Below the pieces are notes generated by a model. The model did not search any database. It was not told the DNA's origin and saw only the letters and a program-made list of their open reading frames with translations. From positions 62,001 to 126,000 of the forward strand of contig JAXDAY010000023.1 of assembly GCA_034679345.1 (NCBI GenBank): a DNA stretch of 64,000 nucleotides, read 5' to 3'. Positions 48,851 to 58,548 of the stretch are shown here, one piece after another (the stretch's first letter is position 1; every line of letters starts with the position of its first letter). This DNA is from JAXDAY01 sp034679345 (GTDB taxonomy: Bacteria > Eisenbacteria > RBG-16-71-46 > CAIMUX01 > VGJL01). The translations under genes and the position numbers were made by a program.

Positions 48851-50452
48851 ATGCGCCTTCTTCTCATCGTCTTCGGGCTGCTGGCCCTGGTCGGAGTCAG
48901 CCTCACGTTCCTCGCCGCCGTGGGAGGATCGGAGAATCTCCTCCTCTCTCTGATGAAGGACGACGGGTTCTACTACCTCCAGCTCGCGAAGAACATCGCC
49001 CAAGGCCACGGCGCCACCTTCGACCGCATCGCGCCGACCAACGGGTTCCATCCGCTCTGGGCTCTCCTCCTGGCGCCGGTCTTCTGGATCCAACACGGCT
49101 CCCCCTACACGCCCGTCCGACTGGCGATCCTGCTCGCCTTGGCGGTCCACCTCGCCGCCGCCTGGGCCGTGCGCCGCGCCGCCTCGCGCTGGACCGACCC
49201 TTCCACGGGGCTCCTCGCGGGGTTCTTCTATGCCGCGAACCCCCTGGCACTCTACCTGGTCGTCTCCGGCATGGAATCCCCCTTGCTGGCCCTTCTGGTC
49301 GCGCTGCTCGTGGCCGAATCGATCGCGATCCAGAAAGGGGACGCGACGATCGCCGATCGCGCGGTGATGGCGCGGATCGGCATCCTCTCGGGCTTCTGCA
49401 TCCTGGCGCGCACCGACGCGGTCCTCCTGGTCGCGATCGTCCTCGCCGCCGCGGTCTTCCTCGCTCCGGCGCCACCGGCGGCGCCCGCGACCAGCGTGGG
49501 GATGCGTTGCCGCGGGGCGCTGCGCGCCGGCCTCTCGGCCATCGCCATCTTGAGCCCCTGGCTGCTCTGGAACTTGAGCCGCTTCGGCACCCTGGTCCAG
49601 GTGAGCGCGCGCGCCCACAATCTACACGCCGTCTCCAGCCGGGCGCCGGGAGCCCCCGAGGGGATCGAGCGGTTCTTGAAAGTCGGCAGCTCCCTCGCGG
49701 GCGGCGTCTTCAACACGATCAGCGGACGAACGGGCCTGCCCAAGGCGGCGATCGCGGGCGGCCTGGTCGCTGTGGGCGCGCTCCTGGCTTGGTGGATCGT
49801 CTCGCTCCTGGCCGATCGCGAGGATCGCCGCGATCTCGGCGAGCGGATCCGGTGGTTCGCCGCGCCGCTTCTCTACGCGGCTGCCTTCCTCGCGGCCGCC
49901 TTCTTCTTCCTCGGGCACATCCGCTCCTGGTACATCGCCGGGCCTCTCGTCGTGGGATCGATCCTCTGGGCACTGCCGGCTTACTACGCCTTGCGCAAGC
50001 GCGCGCCGCGCGCCCGCGGGCGCCTCGCCTCCGCCCTCGTCGCGGCGGGAATCGCCGTCGGGATGCTGCCCCTCGGATTCGTCTTCACGAACGAGTTCGT
50101 CTATAACGCCAAGGCGATCCAGTGCTGGAAGGAGGCCTCCGATTGGGTCGCATCCCACGTCGAGCCGGGCGAACGGGTCGCCTCGTTCAACTCGGGCACC
50201 TTCGGCTATCTCTCCCCCCGTACGGTCGTGAACCTCGATTGCGTCGTGAACAACCGAGCCATCTCCTGGCTCGAGCAGGGACGCTTGATCCCCTACCTGC
50301 GCGAGTACCGGATCCGGGTGGTCATCGACGATCCGGGTTACGCGAGGCGCTACTTCGGAGCCTACGGCGGCGCCGACTGGCGTGACGGAGTCGCGGAGAT
50401 CGACACCCTTGTCTCGGGGCTGGTCGTCTATGCCGTGAAAGCCGCGGACTAG
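48851..50452 (+). CDS. Polytopic membrane glycosyltransferase-like protein (GT39/GT83 style)
   Basis: The 533-residue product has about 10-12 membrane helices. The first extracytoplasmic loop contains MKDDGFYYLQLAKNIAQGHGATFDRIAPTNGFHPLW, the acidic-pair and lipid-linked-donor pattern of ArnT/PMT-type transferases. A soluble C-terminal domain begins near AKAIQCWKEASDWVASHVEPGERV and has FNSGTFGYLSPRTVVNLDCVVNNRA. It probably moves a sugar from a polyprenyl carrier to an acceptor outside the membrane; substrate unknown. The ATG at 48851 begins the first helix. Confidence 0.8.
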   Translation: MRLLLIVFGLLALVGVSLTFLAAVGGSENLLLSLMKDDGFYYLQLAKNIAQGHGATFDRIAPTNGFHPLWALLLAPVFWIQHGSPYTPVRLAILLALAVHLAAAWAVRRAASRWTDPSTGLLAGFFYAANPLALYLVVSGMESPLLALLVALLVAESIAIQKGDATIADRAVMARIGILSGFCILARTDAVLLVAIVLAAAVFLAPAPPAAPATSVGMRCRGALRAGLSAIAILSPWLLWNLSRFGTLVQVSARAHNLHAVSSRAPGAPEGIERFLKVGSSLAGGVFNTISGRTGLPKAAIAGGLVAVGALLAWWIVSLLADREDRRDLGERIRWFAAPLLYAAAFLAAAFFFLGHIRSWYIAGPLVVGSILWALPAYYALRKRAPRARGRLASALVAAGIAVGMLPLGFVFTNEFVYNAKAIQCWKEASDWVASHVEPGERVASFNSGTFGYLSPRTVVNLDCVVNNRAISWLEQGRLIPYLREYRIRVVIDDPGYARRYFGAYGGADWRDGVAEIDTLVSGLVVYAVKAAD

Positions 50453-50476
50453 CGCCGGTTCCGCAGAGAGAGCCTC

Positions 50477-52912
50477 CTAGCGGAGTCTGGAGATCGCCGC
50501 CGTGCTGACGCGGCCGCTTCCCGCTTCGAGTCGCGCGAAGTAGATCCCGTTTGCGATCTCGTCGTCGCGATCGCGGCAGTCCCACGCGACTTCGTACCGC
50601 CCGGCGGGGCGGACGCCGCGATCCAGGAGAGCCACCCGGCGCCCGGAGAGGTCGTGGATCGAGAGGGTGACGTCGGCCTCGGAGATCAGGTCGTAGACAA
50701 TTCCGACCGATTGCCGGAACGGGTTGGGGAGCACCTGCACGATCCGCGAGATCCGCGCCGGCGGCGCTTCGATGCGCGGAGAGACGCCGCGCACGAGGAG
50801 ATCGTCGAGCGCGGCCTCCAGCAGCGATGGATTCCCGCCATCGGCGACGACGAATCGCACGCGGCAGCGATCCGTGGACTCCGCGCCGACTTCGAGAGAG
50901 TCGATCGATGCCGCCTTCCAGGCCCGCTCGCTCCTCCCGAAGGCGGCGATCTCGCGCCAAGTCCCTCCGTCGTCCCAGGAGATCTGGACTCGCAGAGTGT
51001 CGTCCCCGTAGGTCTCGTCGACGAACCAGTAGCGGAAAGACAGCTCGAGATCGCTCAGCCCGCCGAGCGGGATCCCAGGCGATGTAAGAGTCGTCGATCC
51101 CCCATCGACGTCCGCATCTCCGATCTCGCCGTCGAGCGCGCCGTTGCCGGTAACGAAGCAGACGACACCGCTATCGGGCGTGGCATCCTCTCCGGGTTGC
51201 GCGCCGGTGCCCACCGGAATGGCGCGGGTCCAGAGGCCCGTCGTCGCCTCATCTCCCGGCGCGCCGACGATCCATCCGCGGTCCGACTCGAAGTCATCGC
51301 TGAAGCGAACGGCGCGCCCCACCTGGAACGAGAAGAGCCGGTTCGGCGCGCCGGGCGGCTCGTCCGCCTCGCGCCCCTCGATGTCCCTCGCGTGGATGAA
51401 GTAGTCGACCTTCACACCCGGCCGCTGCCGCGGGATCGTCGCCTCGTAGTCAACTGCCGGGCCTCCCCGCAGGGGCACGCGGGCGAAGGCTCCGCCATCC
51501 ACGCGGTAGACGACGCGCAGGCTCTCGGGATCCACGGGCGCCACGCTCTCGATCGTGGCGTTGATGGCGTAGCCATCCGCCCAAGTCGGCGGATCCTCGA
51601 TTCCGTCGTGCCGGATGCGCACGCGAACCGGCCGCGCGAGACTGGCCAGCATGGCGAGCGCGACGCGCGCGCCGCCCTCCAGCAGGTCGGGATCGTTCAC
51701 CGAGGTCCCGAGACGATCCTGCGGGGTGTGGATGAACGGGCTCGACAGCTCGCTGTCCTCATGCAGCGTGATCGCCGCGAAGCCGTGATCCCAGAACGAT
51801 TGCTGATCCGAGTTTCCGCCGGGGAAGTAGCCCGGGACCGCCGGCAGCGCGGGCACATAGAGCTCGGCGGCGCGGATCGCGTATTCGAGAAGAGGCTCGC
51901 TCAACGTGTCGAAGATGACGTCCAGATCCCTTGCGTCCCCGCCCGCTCGGTAGCCGATCATGTCCAGGTTGATCGCCGCTCGGATGTCGAGGCCGCGCGC
52001 CGCGGCCTCGGCAGCCCAGGCCGCGCTTCCGACGAGTCCCTGCTCCTCGCCGCAGAATGCGATGTAGACGATGGTCGCCTCGGTGTCGAACGCCGCCAGG
52101 ATCCTCGCCGCCTCGATGACCGCGGAGGTGCCCGAGGCGTTGTCATCGGCTCCGGGCTCCGAACCGGCGGCCGCATACGAGTCGTAGTGCGCGCCGATGA
52201 GATAGATCTCGCCGGGGTGAAGGAGACCCTCCTGCACTGCGACCACGTTGTCGGCCCAGGCGTTGAAGTCGTGAAAGCTCACGTCGGCGAGACCGGCATC
52301 CTCGAACCAGGATCGGATGGAATCTCCCGCCGCGAATGCTTGCGGCGTCATGCTCCGGCGTGTCCCGAAAGCTTGGAGGGTCTCGACCGCGGCCAGAAGC
52401 CGATTCCGATCGACCTGCTCGACCAGCTCCGAAATCCCCGCGTCCGGCTCATCGGGGAATGGCGGCAGATCCCGCTTGTTGGCCGTGCCCAAGCAGATCG
52501 GGTCATTCGGAATCGGCAGGATCTCGTAGGCATCCAGGAGTCGTTGCTCGTCGCGCGGCTCATACTCCAGGACGACCGTCCTGGGACCGCTCGTCAGAAC
52601 GGTCCCGAAGTCCGCCGGCGGCGGGGGCGCGGGAGCGCGTCCGCGCGTATAGACGATCGCGTAGCGCAGCGAAGGATCGCGCGCGGCCAGGAGCCGCGAC
52701 TCGGTCGCGGCGGATCCATCGTCCAACCAGGCGAGCGCGTAACCGTCGACGATCCGCACGGCGTAGAAACCGCGGCCGGCGAGCCTCGCCGCCTGCTCGT
52801 GCCCCTCGCAGGGGGCGAACGCCAGATACGGAGCGGAGGCGCGGCCCCATCCGGCCGTCAGGAGGAGCGCCACGAAGAGGGCGCCCAACGGGCGAACGAG
52901 GCCGCGCCGCAT
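50477..52912 (-). CDS. Secreted M28 zinc metallopeptidase with FlgD-like C-terminus
   Basis: The 811-residue product has a signal peptide (MRRGLVRPLGALFVALLLTAGWGRAS), an M28 aminopeptidase domain with IYLIGAHYDSYA, PGADDNASGTSAV, FCGEEQGLVGSAAW, INLDMIGY and FIHTPQDRL (zinc ligands and catalytic Glu), a beta region with a jelly-roll-like part (DDFESDRGWIVGAPGDEATTGLWTR), and a C-terminal FlgD/T9SS-like module (VLPNPFRQSVGIVYDLISEADVTLSIHDLSGRRVALLDRG, YEVAWDCRDRDDEIANGIYFARLEAG). It is likely exported and surface-attached or released. Confidence 0.9.
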   Translation of the reverse strand: MRRGLVRPLGALFVALLLTAGWGRASAPYLAFAPCEGHEQAARLAGRGFYAVRIVDGYALAWLDDGSAATESRLLAARDPSLRYAIVYTRGRAPAPPPPADFGTVLTSGPRTVVLEYEPRDEQRLLDAYEILPIPNDPICLGTANKRDLPPFPDEPDAGISELVEQVDRNRLLAAVETLQAFGTRRSMTPQAFAAGDSIRSWFEDAGLADVSFHDFNAWADNVVAVQEGLLHPGEIYLIGAHYDSYAAAGSEPGADDNASGTSAVIEAARILAAFDTEATIVYIAFCGEEQGLVGSAAWAAEAAARGLDIRAAINLDMIGYRAGGDARDLDVIFDTLSEPLLEYAIRAAELYVPALPAVPGYFPGGNSDQQSFWDHGFAAITLHEDSELSSPFIHTPQDRLGTSVNDPDLLEGGARVALAMLASLARPVRVRIRHDGIEDPPTWADGYAINATIESVAPVDPESLRVVYRVDGGAFARVPLRGGPAVDYEATIPRQRPGVKVDYFIHARDIEGREADEPPGAPNRLFSFQVGRAVRFSDDFESDRGWIVGAPGDEATTGLWTRAIPVGTGAQPGEDATPDSGVVCFVTGNGALDGEIGDADVDGGSTTLTSPGIPLGGLSDLELSFRYWFVDETYGDDTLRVQISWDDGGTWREIAAFGRSERAWKAASIDSLEVGAESTDRCRVRFVVADGGNPSLLEAALDDLLVRGVSPRIEAPPARISRIVQVLPNPFRQSVGIVYDLISEADVTLSIHDLSGRRVALLDRGVRPAGRYEVAWDCRDRDDEIANGIYFARLEAGSGRVSTAAISRLR

Positions 52913-52935
52913 CGTGGAGATCCCGAGCAGCGCCC

Positions 52936-53265
52936 CTACTGGAGAAGATGACTCTGGATCAGGGTCGCGATCTTGTCCTTCGACTGGATGCCGCTGAAGC
53001 GATGGACCTCACGGCCTCCCTTCAGCATGATGACGGTCGGGACGGCCATGATGCCGTACTGCTGCGCGACTCCCGGGGCGTCGTCGACGTCGATCTTGCT
53101 GATGAGAACGCGATCGCCGTACTCGCCTGCGAGGGCCGCGATCGCGGGCTCGAGCGCCTTGCACGGACCGCACCAGGTGGCGCCGAAGTCGATCAGGACC
53201 GGCTTGTCGCTCTTCTCGATCAGCTCGACGTAGTTCGTGTCGTTGACGTGGACGAGTTCGGACAT
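52936..53265 (-). CDS. trxA: Thioredoxin
   Basis: The 109-residue product has the active site FGATWCGPCKALEP, followed by KIDVDDAPGVAQQYGIMAVPTVIMLKGGREVHRFSG with the cis-Pro. It is a cytosolic thiol reductase. It lies 12 nt after the ALDH gene and 23 nt before the M28 peptidase gene. Confidence 0.96.
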   Translation of the reverse strand: MSELVHVNDTNYVELIEKSDKPVLIDFGATWCGPCKALEPAIAALAGEYGDRVLISKIDVDDAPGVAQQYGIMAVPTVIMLKGGREVHRFSGIQSKDKIATLIQSHLLQ

Positions 53266-53277
53266 GCTCGAAACCTC

Positions 53278-54798
53278 CTAATCACCGAACTGGACGCCCT
53301 GCGCGAGGGGCAGCTCGTTGCTCCAATTGATGGTACAGGTTTGGCGCCTCATGTAGGCCTTCCACGAATCGCTGCCGGCCTCGCGGCCTCCCCCGGTCTC
53401 CTTCTCCCCGCCGAACGCCCCGCCGATCTCGGCCCCGGAAGTGCCAATGTTGACGTTGGCGATCCCACAGTCGCTCCCTTCATGCGAGAGGAACCGCTCG
53501 GCCGCCTGGAGGTTCCGCGTGAAGATCGAGCTCGACAGGCCCTGGTCGACGCCGTTGTGGATTCGGATCGCCTCATCCAGCGTCTCGAACGGGATGAGAT
53601 AGAGGATCGGCGCGAAGGTCTCCTCGCGCACGATCGCCATGTCGGGCGTTGCCCTCACGATCGTCGGCTCGACGAAATAGCCCGGGCGTTCGATCTTCTT
53701 CCCGCCGCAGAGGATCTCTCCTCCCTGGGCCCGGACGGCGTCGAGGGCCTTCATCATCGTCTCGACCGCGTCGGCGTCGATCAAGGGCCCCATCAGGGTC
53801 GTGGGATCCAGCGGGTCGCCGATCTTGACGGTGCCGTACGCCTTGACGAGCCGCTCGGTCAGCTGCTTGGCGATCCCCTTCTGCATGAGGATCCGCCGGG
53901 TCGTGGTGCAGCGTTGCCCCGCCGTGCCGACCGCGCCGAAGAGGATTGCGCGCAGGGCAAGGCCCAGATCGGCGTCGTCCATGACGATGATCGCGTTGTT
54001 GCCGCCCAGCTCGAGGAGCGTGCGACCGAGCCGCTTGGACACCACTTCGCCGATTCGAACCCCCATCGGGGTCGATCCGGTCGCGGAGACGAGCGGGATC
54101 CGCGAATCGTTGATCATCCTCTCGCCCACAGTCGAGCCGCGGCCGATCGTCAAGTTGAAAACGCCGCGCAGACCGTGGGCGTCGGTCACGCGGTTGACGA
54201 TGTTCTGCACGGCGACCGCGCAGAGCGGCGTGAGCGAGGAAGGCTTCCAGACCATCGTGTCGCCGCAGACGGCGGCGATCATCGCGTTCCAGCTCCAGAC
54301 CGCGACAGGGAAGTTGAAGGCCGTGATGATCCCGACCACGCCCAGGGGGTGCCACTGCTCGTACATCCGATGCCGGGGGCGCTCGCTGTGCATCGTGAGA
54401 CCGTAGAGCTGGCGCGAGAGGCCGACGGCGAAATCGCCCATGTCGATCATCTCCTGCACCTCGCCCTGCCCCTCGGTGTAGATCTTCCCCATCTCGAGGG
54501 TCACGAGCTTCCCGAGCGGCTCCTTGTGCTTGCGCAGCTCGTCGCAGATCTCGCGCACGATCGCGCCGCGCTGCGGCGCGGGCATCATCCGCCAGGTCTT
54601 GAAGGCCGTGGAGGCCGACTCCATCACGCGCTCGTAGTCGTCCACACCCGCCTGGAGGACGCGCGCGATCGGCTGCCCGTCGAGGGGCGACTCGCTCACG
54701 AGCTCTCCGCCCGAGGGCTTCTCGATCCAGCGGCCGTCGCAGGCCCCGGAGTTCACTTCCCCGATTCCGAGAGTCTTCAACCACTCATGCTTCACCAT
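53278..54798 (-). CDS. Aldehyde dehydrogenase, ALDH7 type (aminoadipate-semialdehyde dehydrogenase-like)
   Basis: The 506-residue product has GVVGIITAFNFPVAVWSWNAMIAAVCGDTMVWKPSSLTPLCAVA, LVSATGSTPMGVRIGE, LLELGGNNAII with the catalytic Glu, and GTAGQRCTTTRRILM with the nucleophile Cys. The ending SGAEIGGAFGGEKETGGGREAGSDSWKAYMRRQTCTINWSNELPLAQGVQF is characteristic of ALDH7/AmaB, which oxidises aminoadipate semialdehyde in lysine breakdown. NAD use is inferred. No lysine-degradation neighbours are seen. Confidence 0.92.
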   Translation of the reverse strand: MVKHEWLKTLGIGEVNSGACDGRWIEKPSGGELVSESPLDGQPIARVLQAGVDDYERVMESASTAFKTWRMMPAPQRGAIVREICDELRKHKEPLGKLVTLEMGKIYTEGQGEVQEMIDMGDFAVGLSRQLYGLTMHSERPRHRMYEQWHPLGVVGIITAFNFPVAVWSWNAMIAAVCGDTMVWKPSSLTPLCAVAVQNIVNRVTDAHGLRGVFNLTIGRGSTVGERMINDSRIPLVSATGSTPMGVRIGEVVSKRLGRTLLELGGNNAIIVMDDADLGLALRAILFGAVGTAGQRCTTTRRILMQKGIAKQLTERLVKAYGTVKIGDPLDPTTLMGPLIDADAVETMMKALDAVRAQGGEILCGGKKIERPGYFVEPTIVRATPDMAIVREETFAPILYLIPFETLDEAIRIHNGVDQGLSSSIFTRNLQAAERFLSHEGSDCGIANVNIGTSGAEIGGAFGGEKETGGGREAGSDSWKAYMRRQTCTINWSNELPLAQGVQFGD

Positions 54799-54911
54799 GC
54801 ACCTCCCCGCCGTTTCCCTAGATCACCCGCGCACACGAGTGGAGGATAGCACAGGCCTCCGCCGGGGCACGCCGGCCGCTGCGGAAGCGCAAGGTCCGCG
54901 CGATACGAGAC

Positions 54912-54943
54912 CGCCCTCCCGGCCCGATCGGACCGGAAGGGCG
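54912..54943 (-). terminator. Hairpin downstream of the propeller-S11 gene
   Basis: CGCCCT-T-CCGG pairs with CCGG-G-AGGGCG around a 10-nt loop, beginning about 35 nt after the stop of the propeller-S11 gene on the minus strand. GGTCTCGTAT follows, with few T residues. A weak terminator candidate; the hairpin itself is clear. Confidence 0.35.
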
Positions 54944-54975
54944 TTTCCCCTGTTCCCGATTCCAGCGCGATGCTG

Positions 54976-57900
54976 CTACTCGACGCGCAGAACCCGGCCT
55001 TCCGCCTCTTGCACGCCATCGACCTCGAGACGGTAGAAGTAGACCCCGGTCGCGCAGCGCTTCCCGTCATCGCCATTCCCGTCCCAGACGACCGCCCAGG
55101 CGCCCGGGTCAACCCGCGCCTGCTCATAGCCCCGCACCTGCCGTCCCTGCGCGTCATGAATCGTGAGGGAGACGGCGCCGGCGGATCGGAGATCGAAGGC
55201 GAGACGCGTCTCCCCCGTGAACGGATTCGGCGCCGCCGGCTTCATCGTCACGCGCCCCGTCGTCGCGCGATCTCCGATGAACTCGGGCGCATCGACCGTG
55301 ATCGCATCCTCGTGGACGATCGCGTGCAGGATCGGTCCTCCGGAAGGATCGGTTCCGCGGACGCGAATGGTCGTCCCGTCCTCCTGAATGTCCCCTCCCC
55401 GGAGCAACTGGGCCGCGAAGACCCGTCCCGACGACCCGGGGATGTTCGGTCGATCGAAGTTGTACTCCTCCCGCACGCCCAGGGACATCGGGATCGCGAC
55501 GGCGTCGCCGCTTCGGTTCTCGATGCCCAGGATGAAGCGCGCCATCGACTCCTCGTGCGCGGGAAGGACGCCTTGCGCCCCCGGAGGTAGAGTGAACTCG
55601 ATATATCCGCCCTGATACGAGGGATAGACGCGGAATCGGGCAGTCGTCTCGCCCTGATTGACGAATGCGAGTTCCCCGTGCCCCTCGAATGGGACGATCC
55701 CATAGTCGATCCGCTGCGACGCCTCGAAGAAAGTCTCCGAGTTTCGGATGAGATCGATCGCCGCGGAGGTCGGGGCGCCGGAAACCGAGCGCATCAGCTC
55801 ATACTGCACGGCGGGTAGCTCGATCGCTGAGCGGTCGAGCGCGATCGAGCCGCCCATGCGCGATCCGAGCAGACTCGAGAGACCCTCGACGTCGAATCGG
55901 AACAGCGGCATGTCGGGCAGGAAAGCGAAATCATAGTTGCATTCCGCGAGCCCCACTTGCATGAGGCTTGCGGCGGAGTTGTAGTACGGACCCCACGATT
56001 CGTCCGTGTTGGTTCCAAAGGTCCCCGCAATGGCGATCCCCTGGGCCGGCTCCCTCGCCGCGAAGATCCCGGTCCCGTCTGCGCATGGGGTCTTCCCGGG
56101 CTTGATGCCGACGAAGTCGGGATTCCGATTCTGCAAGTTCTGGAGGAATCCGTAGTTGACCTGCCGGTAATTCTCCACCCACTGCGAGTCATCCAGGTAA
56201 CGGTCTCTGATCAGGTATGAGTTTGTGCGCACAACCTGCGCGGCGAGGGGATTGTCAAGCACCGCTCGGGAGAGCTTCATCATGTCGGCGGCGGTGGAGT
56301 GATGATCGCCCACGTCCAGTCCGGCCGGATTCGTGAAGAAAGAATCGTCCATCCCGAGCGCCGATGCGCGCGAGTTCATTTCGTTGACGAAATCCTGACA
56401 CGTCCCGGCATATCCGCCGTTCCAGCTGTTGTCCGCTCCCGTCAGCATGTCCGCGATGGCATAGGCGGCATCGTTGCCGGATGGAAACATGAGAGCGTGG
56501 AGCAGATCGCGGAGCGTGAGGGTCTCCTTGAACTCGAAGTCGTACTTCGAGCCGCCGACGTTCGACCGGATCCAGTCCTTGACCGTATACTCGTCATCGA
56601 GGTCGACGAAGTCGGGGTCGTTCGGCGGCAGCTGGCTTCGCTCGCAGGCGAGCAGGAGGGTCATCGCCTTCGTGGTGCTCGCGATGCAAACTTCATCGAA
56701 TGGTTTGGCGGTGAAGACGTAGTTCCCCTCGCAATCGAGCGCGATCGAGGTGCGGGCGCCGATGTTGTAACGCTGCCTCCAGGGGGCAATCACGTGCGCC
56801 ATCCCCTCGCCGGCATCCTCTCCGGGCGCGCCGGCAACGATGGCTCCCTTGCCGGTGTCGTCGAAGCGACCGACCGCGACCGCGGATCCAAAGAGGTCTC
56901 CCGGTTCGGAAGGTTCGTTGCAGGTCCCCTGGTAGAATCCCCCCCATCCGTACCCGCCCGGCCCATTGGGCCCACCGTAGAAGGCAAGGACCATTCCCGC
57001 ATTGCCGATGTCGCTGGGATCGTCACGGGGCGTGCCGATGACGAGGTCGTCATACGCATCCAGGGTCTCGAATGGCCCGGCTGCGAGCGCGCGGCCGAAG
57101 TCTTCGTTCGCTTGGATCGCAAAGCCCGCGCTCCCCTCTGTCAGGACGATCGCCTCTGGCCCTGTGAAGTCCACGCCGCTCAGCCCCCCCTTGCCGACAC
57201 AGACGCGGCCCGCTCGGCTGAAGATGGAGACCGTTCGGCCCGGCTCGCCGATGGCGATCCCGTCGTAGGAGCCGCTGAAGAATCGACCTGCGGCCACGGA
57301 GTATCCGAAGTTGCCGTTCGCCTGGTACGTCGAGCCGAGATCGCCGGTCGCGGCGTTGAAAGTCAGATCGCTCGTCGTGAGACCGGAAGCACCGCCAAGG
57401 ATCAGGTGGACGAGCCCCGCGTTCGTCGTGCCCCCGACCTCCTTGAAGGGCACCCCGACGAGGAGGTCGTCATTGGGCAGACCGGTGACCTGGCCCACCG
57501 CAAGACTGAAACCGAACTGGTCTCCGGCGACATCGGTCGAACCCAAGCTCGACTGCTTGATCCAGCCGTTCGGTCCCGAGATGACTCCGAAGACTCCGCC
57601 GCAGAACCAGAAGATCGCGCCTGCGCTCGAATCCTCGCCAGGGGATCCGATCGCGAGATCCTCGAATGGAGTGACGTCGCCATCGAAGTTGCCGACGCAC
57701 ATGGAGGCGCCGAAGCGGTCACCCGCCTCGTGCGCTCCGCCCCCGTCCCCCTGGGAGAGGTCGTGCCAGGGGGCCAGGCCGCCCGGCTGGCCCGAGTAGA
57801 CGAACACGATCCCAGCATCGGCAAGCCCGAGCCCCAGATCCGAGCCCGGGCAGCCAATGGCGAGGTCGTCGCGGCCGTCATGGTTGAAATCGCCGGCGGT

Positions 57901-58296
57901 CAGGGCATAGCCGAACTCGGCGTTCGCCGCCGCGCCGCCCCAGTCGTCTTCGGTCAGGAGAGCGGCGCCGACATGGGTAACCCCAAACTGGGTCCCCCAG
58001 GACACAATGACGGCGCCGGCATCGGAGAGATTTCCGATGGCCTCGCCGGGAGCGCCGACGGCGAGGTCCTCGAATCCATCTCCATTGAAATCGCCCGCGG
58101 CGACCGCCGCCCCGTAACTGTCTCCCGCCTCGCGCGACCCCCGGCTCTCGATGCCCTGTCGAATGATCGAGAGGTGGGCTCCGGCCTGATTCGCGCCGGC
58201 GACGAGCGTGCCGAGGAGGGCAAGGACCCCGGCGGCAATGGTCCCGAACCGCGCCATCGGGGTACGGTCGGGGGACATATCGTGGTTCTCTCTCAT
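54976..58296 (-). CDS. FG-GAP beta-propeller / S11 D-Ala-D-Ala carboxypeptidase-like fusion with sorting-like C-terminus
   Basis: The 1106-residue product has a signal peptide (cleavage near NQAGAHLS). Residues about 50-500 hold seven FG-GAP/integrin-alpha-like repeats (each FG..V.AGDFNGDG..DLAVGAPGE-like), enough for a full seven-bladed propeller, several with DxNxDG-type calcium loops. Residues about 515-770 are an S11 penicillin-binding domain: SxxK at ASTTKAMT (Ser540, Lys543), SGN at PSGNDAA (Ser606), and KPG (Lys732) in the place of KTG. A beta-rich part follows, then a FlgD/T9SS-like end (PAAPNPFTGETRLAFDLRSAGAVSLTIHDAQGRQVRGY, VYFYRLEVDG). It may bind the wall or surface through the propeller and trim peptidoglycan, but this is inference. 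Confidence 0.85.
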   Translation of the reverse strand: MRENHDMSPDRTPMARFGTIAAGVLALLGTLVAGANQAGAHLSIIRQGIESRGSREAGDSYGAAVAAGDFNGDGFEDLAVGAPGEAIGNLSDAGAVIVSWGTQFGVTHVGAALLTEDDWGGAAANAEFGYALTAGDFNHDGRDDLAIGCPGSDLGLGLADAGIVFVYSGQPGGLAPWHDLSQGDGGGAHEAGDRFGASMCVGNFDGDVTPFEDLAIGSPGEDSSAGAIFWFCGGVFGVISGPNGWIKQSSLGSTDVAGDQFGFSLAVGQVTGLPNDDLLVGVPFKEVGGTTNAGLVHLILGGASGLTTSDLTFNAATGDLGSTYQANGNFGYSVAAGRFFSGSYDGIAIGEPGRTVSIFSRAGRVCVGKGGLSGVDFTGPEAIVLTEGSAGFAIQANEDFGRALAAGPFETLDAYDDLVIGTPRDDPSDIGNAGMVLAFYGGPNGPGGYGWGGFYQGTCNEPSEPGDLFGSAVAVGRFDDTGKGAIVAGAPGEDAGEGMAHVIAPWRQRYNIGARTSIALDCEGNYVFTAKPFDEVCIASTTKAMTLLLACERSQLPPNDPDFVDLDDEYTVKDWIRSNVGGSKYDFEFKETLTLRDLLHALMFPSGNDAAYAIADMLTGADNSWNGGYAGTCQDFVNEMNSRASALGMDDSFFTNPAGLDVGDHHSTAADMMKLSRAVLDNPLAAQVVRTNSYLIRDRYLDDSQWVENYRQVNYGFLQNLQNRNPDFVGIKPGKTPCADGTGIFAAREPAQGIAIAGTFGTNTDESWGPYYNSAASLMQVGLAECNYDFAFLPDMPLFRFDVEGLSSLLGSRMGGSIALDRSAIELPAVQYELMRSVSGAPTSAAIDLIRNSETFFEASQRIDYGIVPFEGHGELAFVNQGETTARFRVYPSYQGGYIEFTLPPGAQGVLPAHEESMARFILGIENRSGDAVAIPMSLGVREEYNFDRPNIPGSSGRVFAAQLLRGGDIQEDGTTIRVRGTDPSGGPILHAIVHEDAITVDAPEFIGDRATTGRVTMKPAAPNPFTGETRLAFDLRSAGAVSLTIHDAQGRQVRGYEQARVDPGAWAVVWDGNGDDGKRCATGVYFYRLEVDGVQEAEGRVLRVE

Positions 58297-58548
58297 TATA
58301 TCCAAGTCTCCTCCCCGTGCTCGCTCCCAGGCCGGGGCGCGAGTGGGTTGCATCAAGTCAGGGTTAAATGACGAACTACACAAGATACCAGAAGACGGGA
58401 TCGCCGAAGGATGAAAGTGGCGGAAACTCTGATTTTGAAGCGACCCGGTCGCTGTGACTCCGGTCATCGCGCATCGCCGTCCGAATCGGGAATCCTCGGG
58501 ATGGACGCCCTCGGGAATCGCCGCGGCGCCCGCATGGGAGGTCAGGAC

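Noticed and set aside
50654..54849. Two overlapping very long plus-strand open frames (765 and 837 codons) across M28, trxA and ALDH7
   Set aside because: The minus-strand genes have catalytic residues, correct lengths and ribosome sites. The antisense proteins have none.
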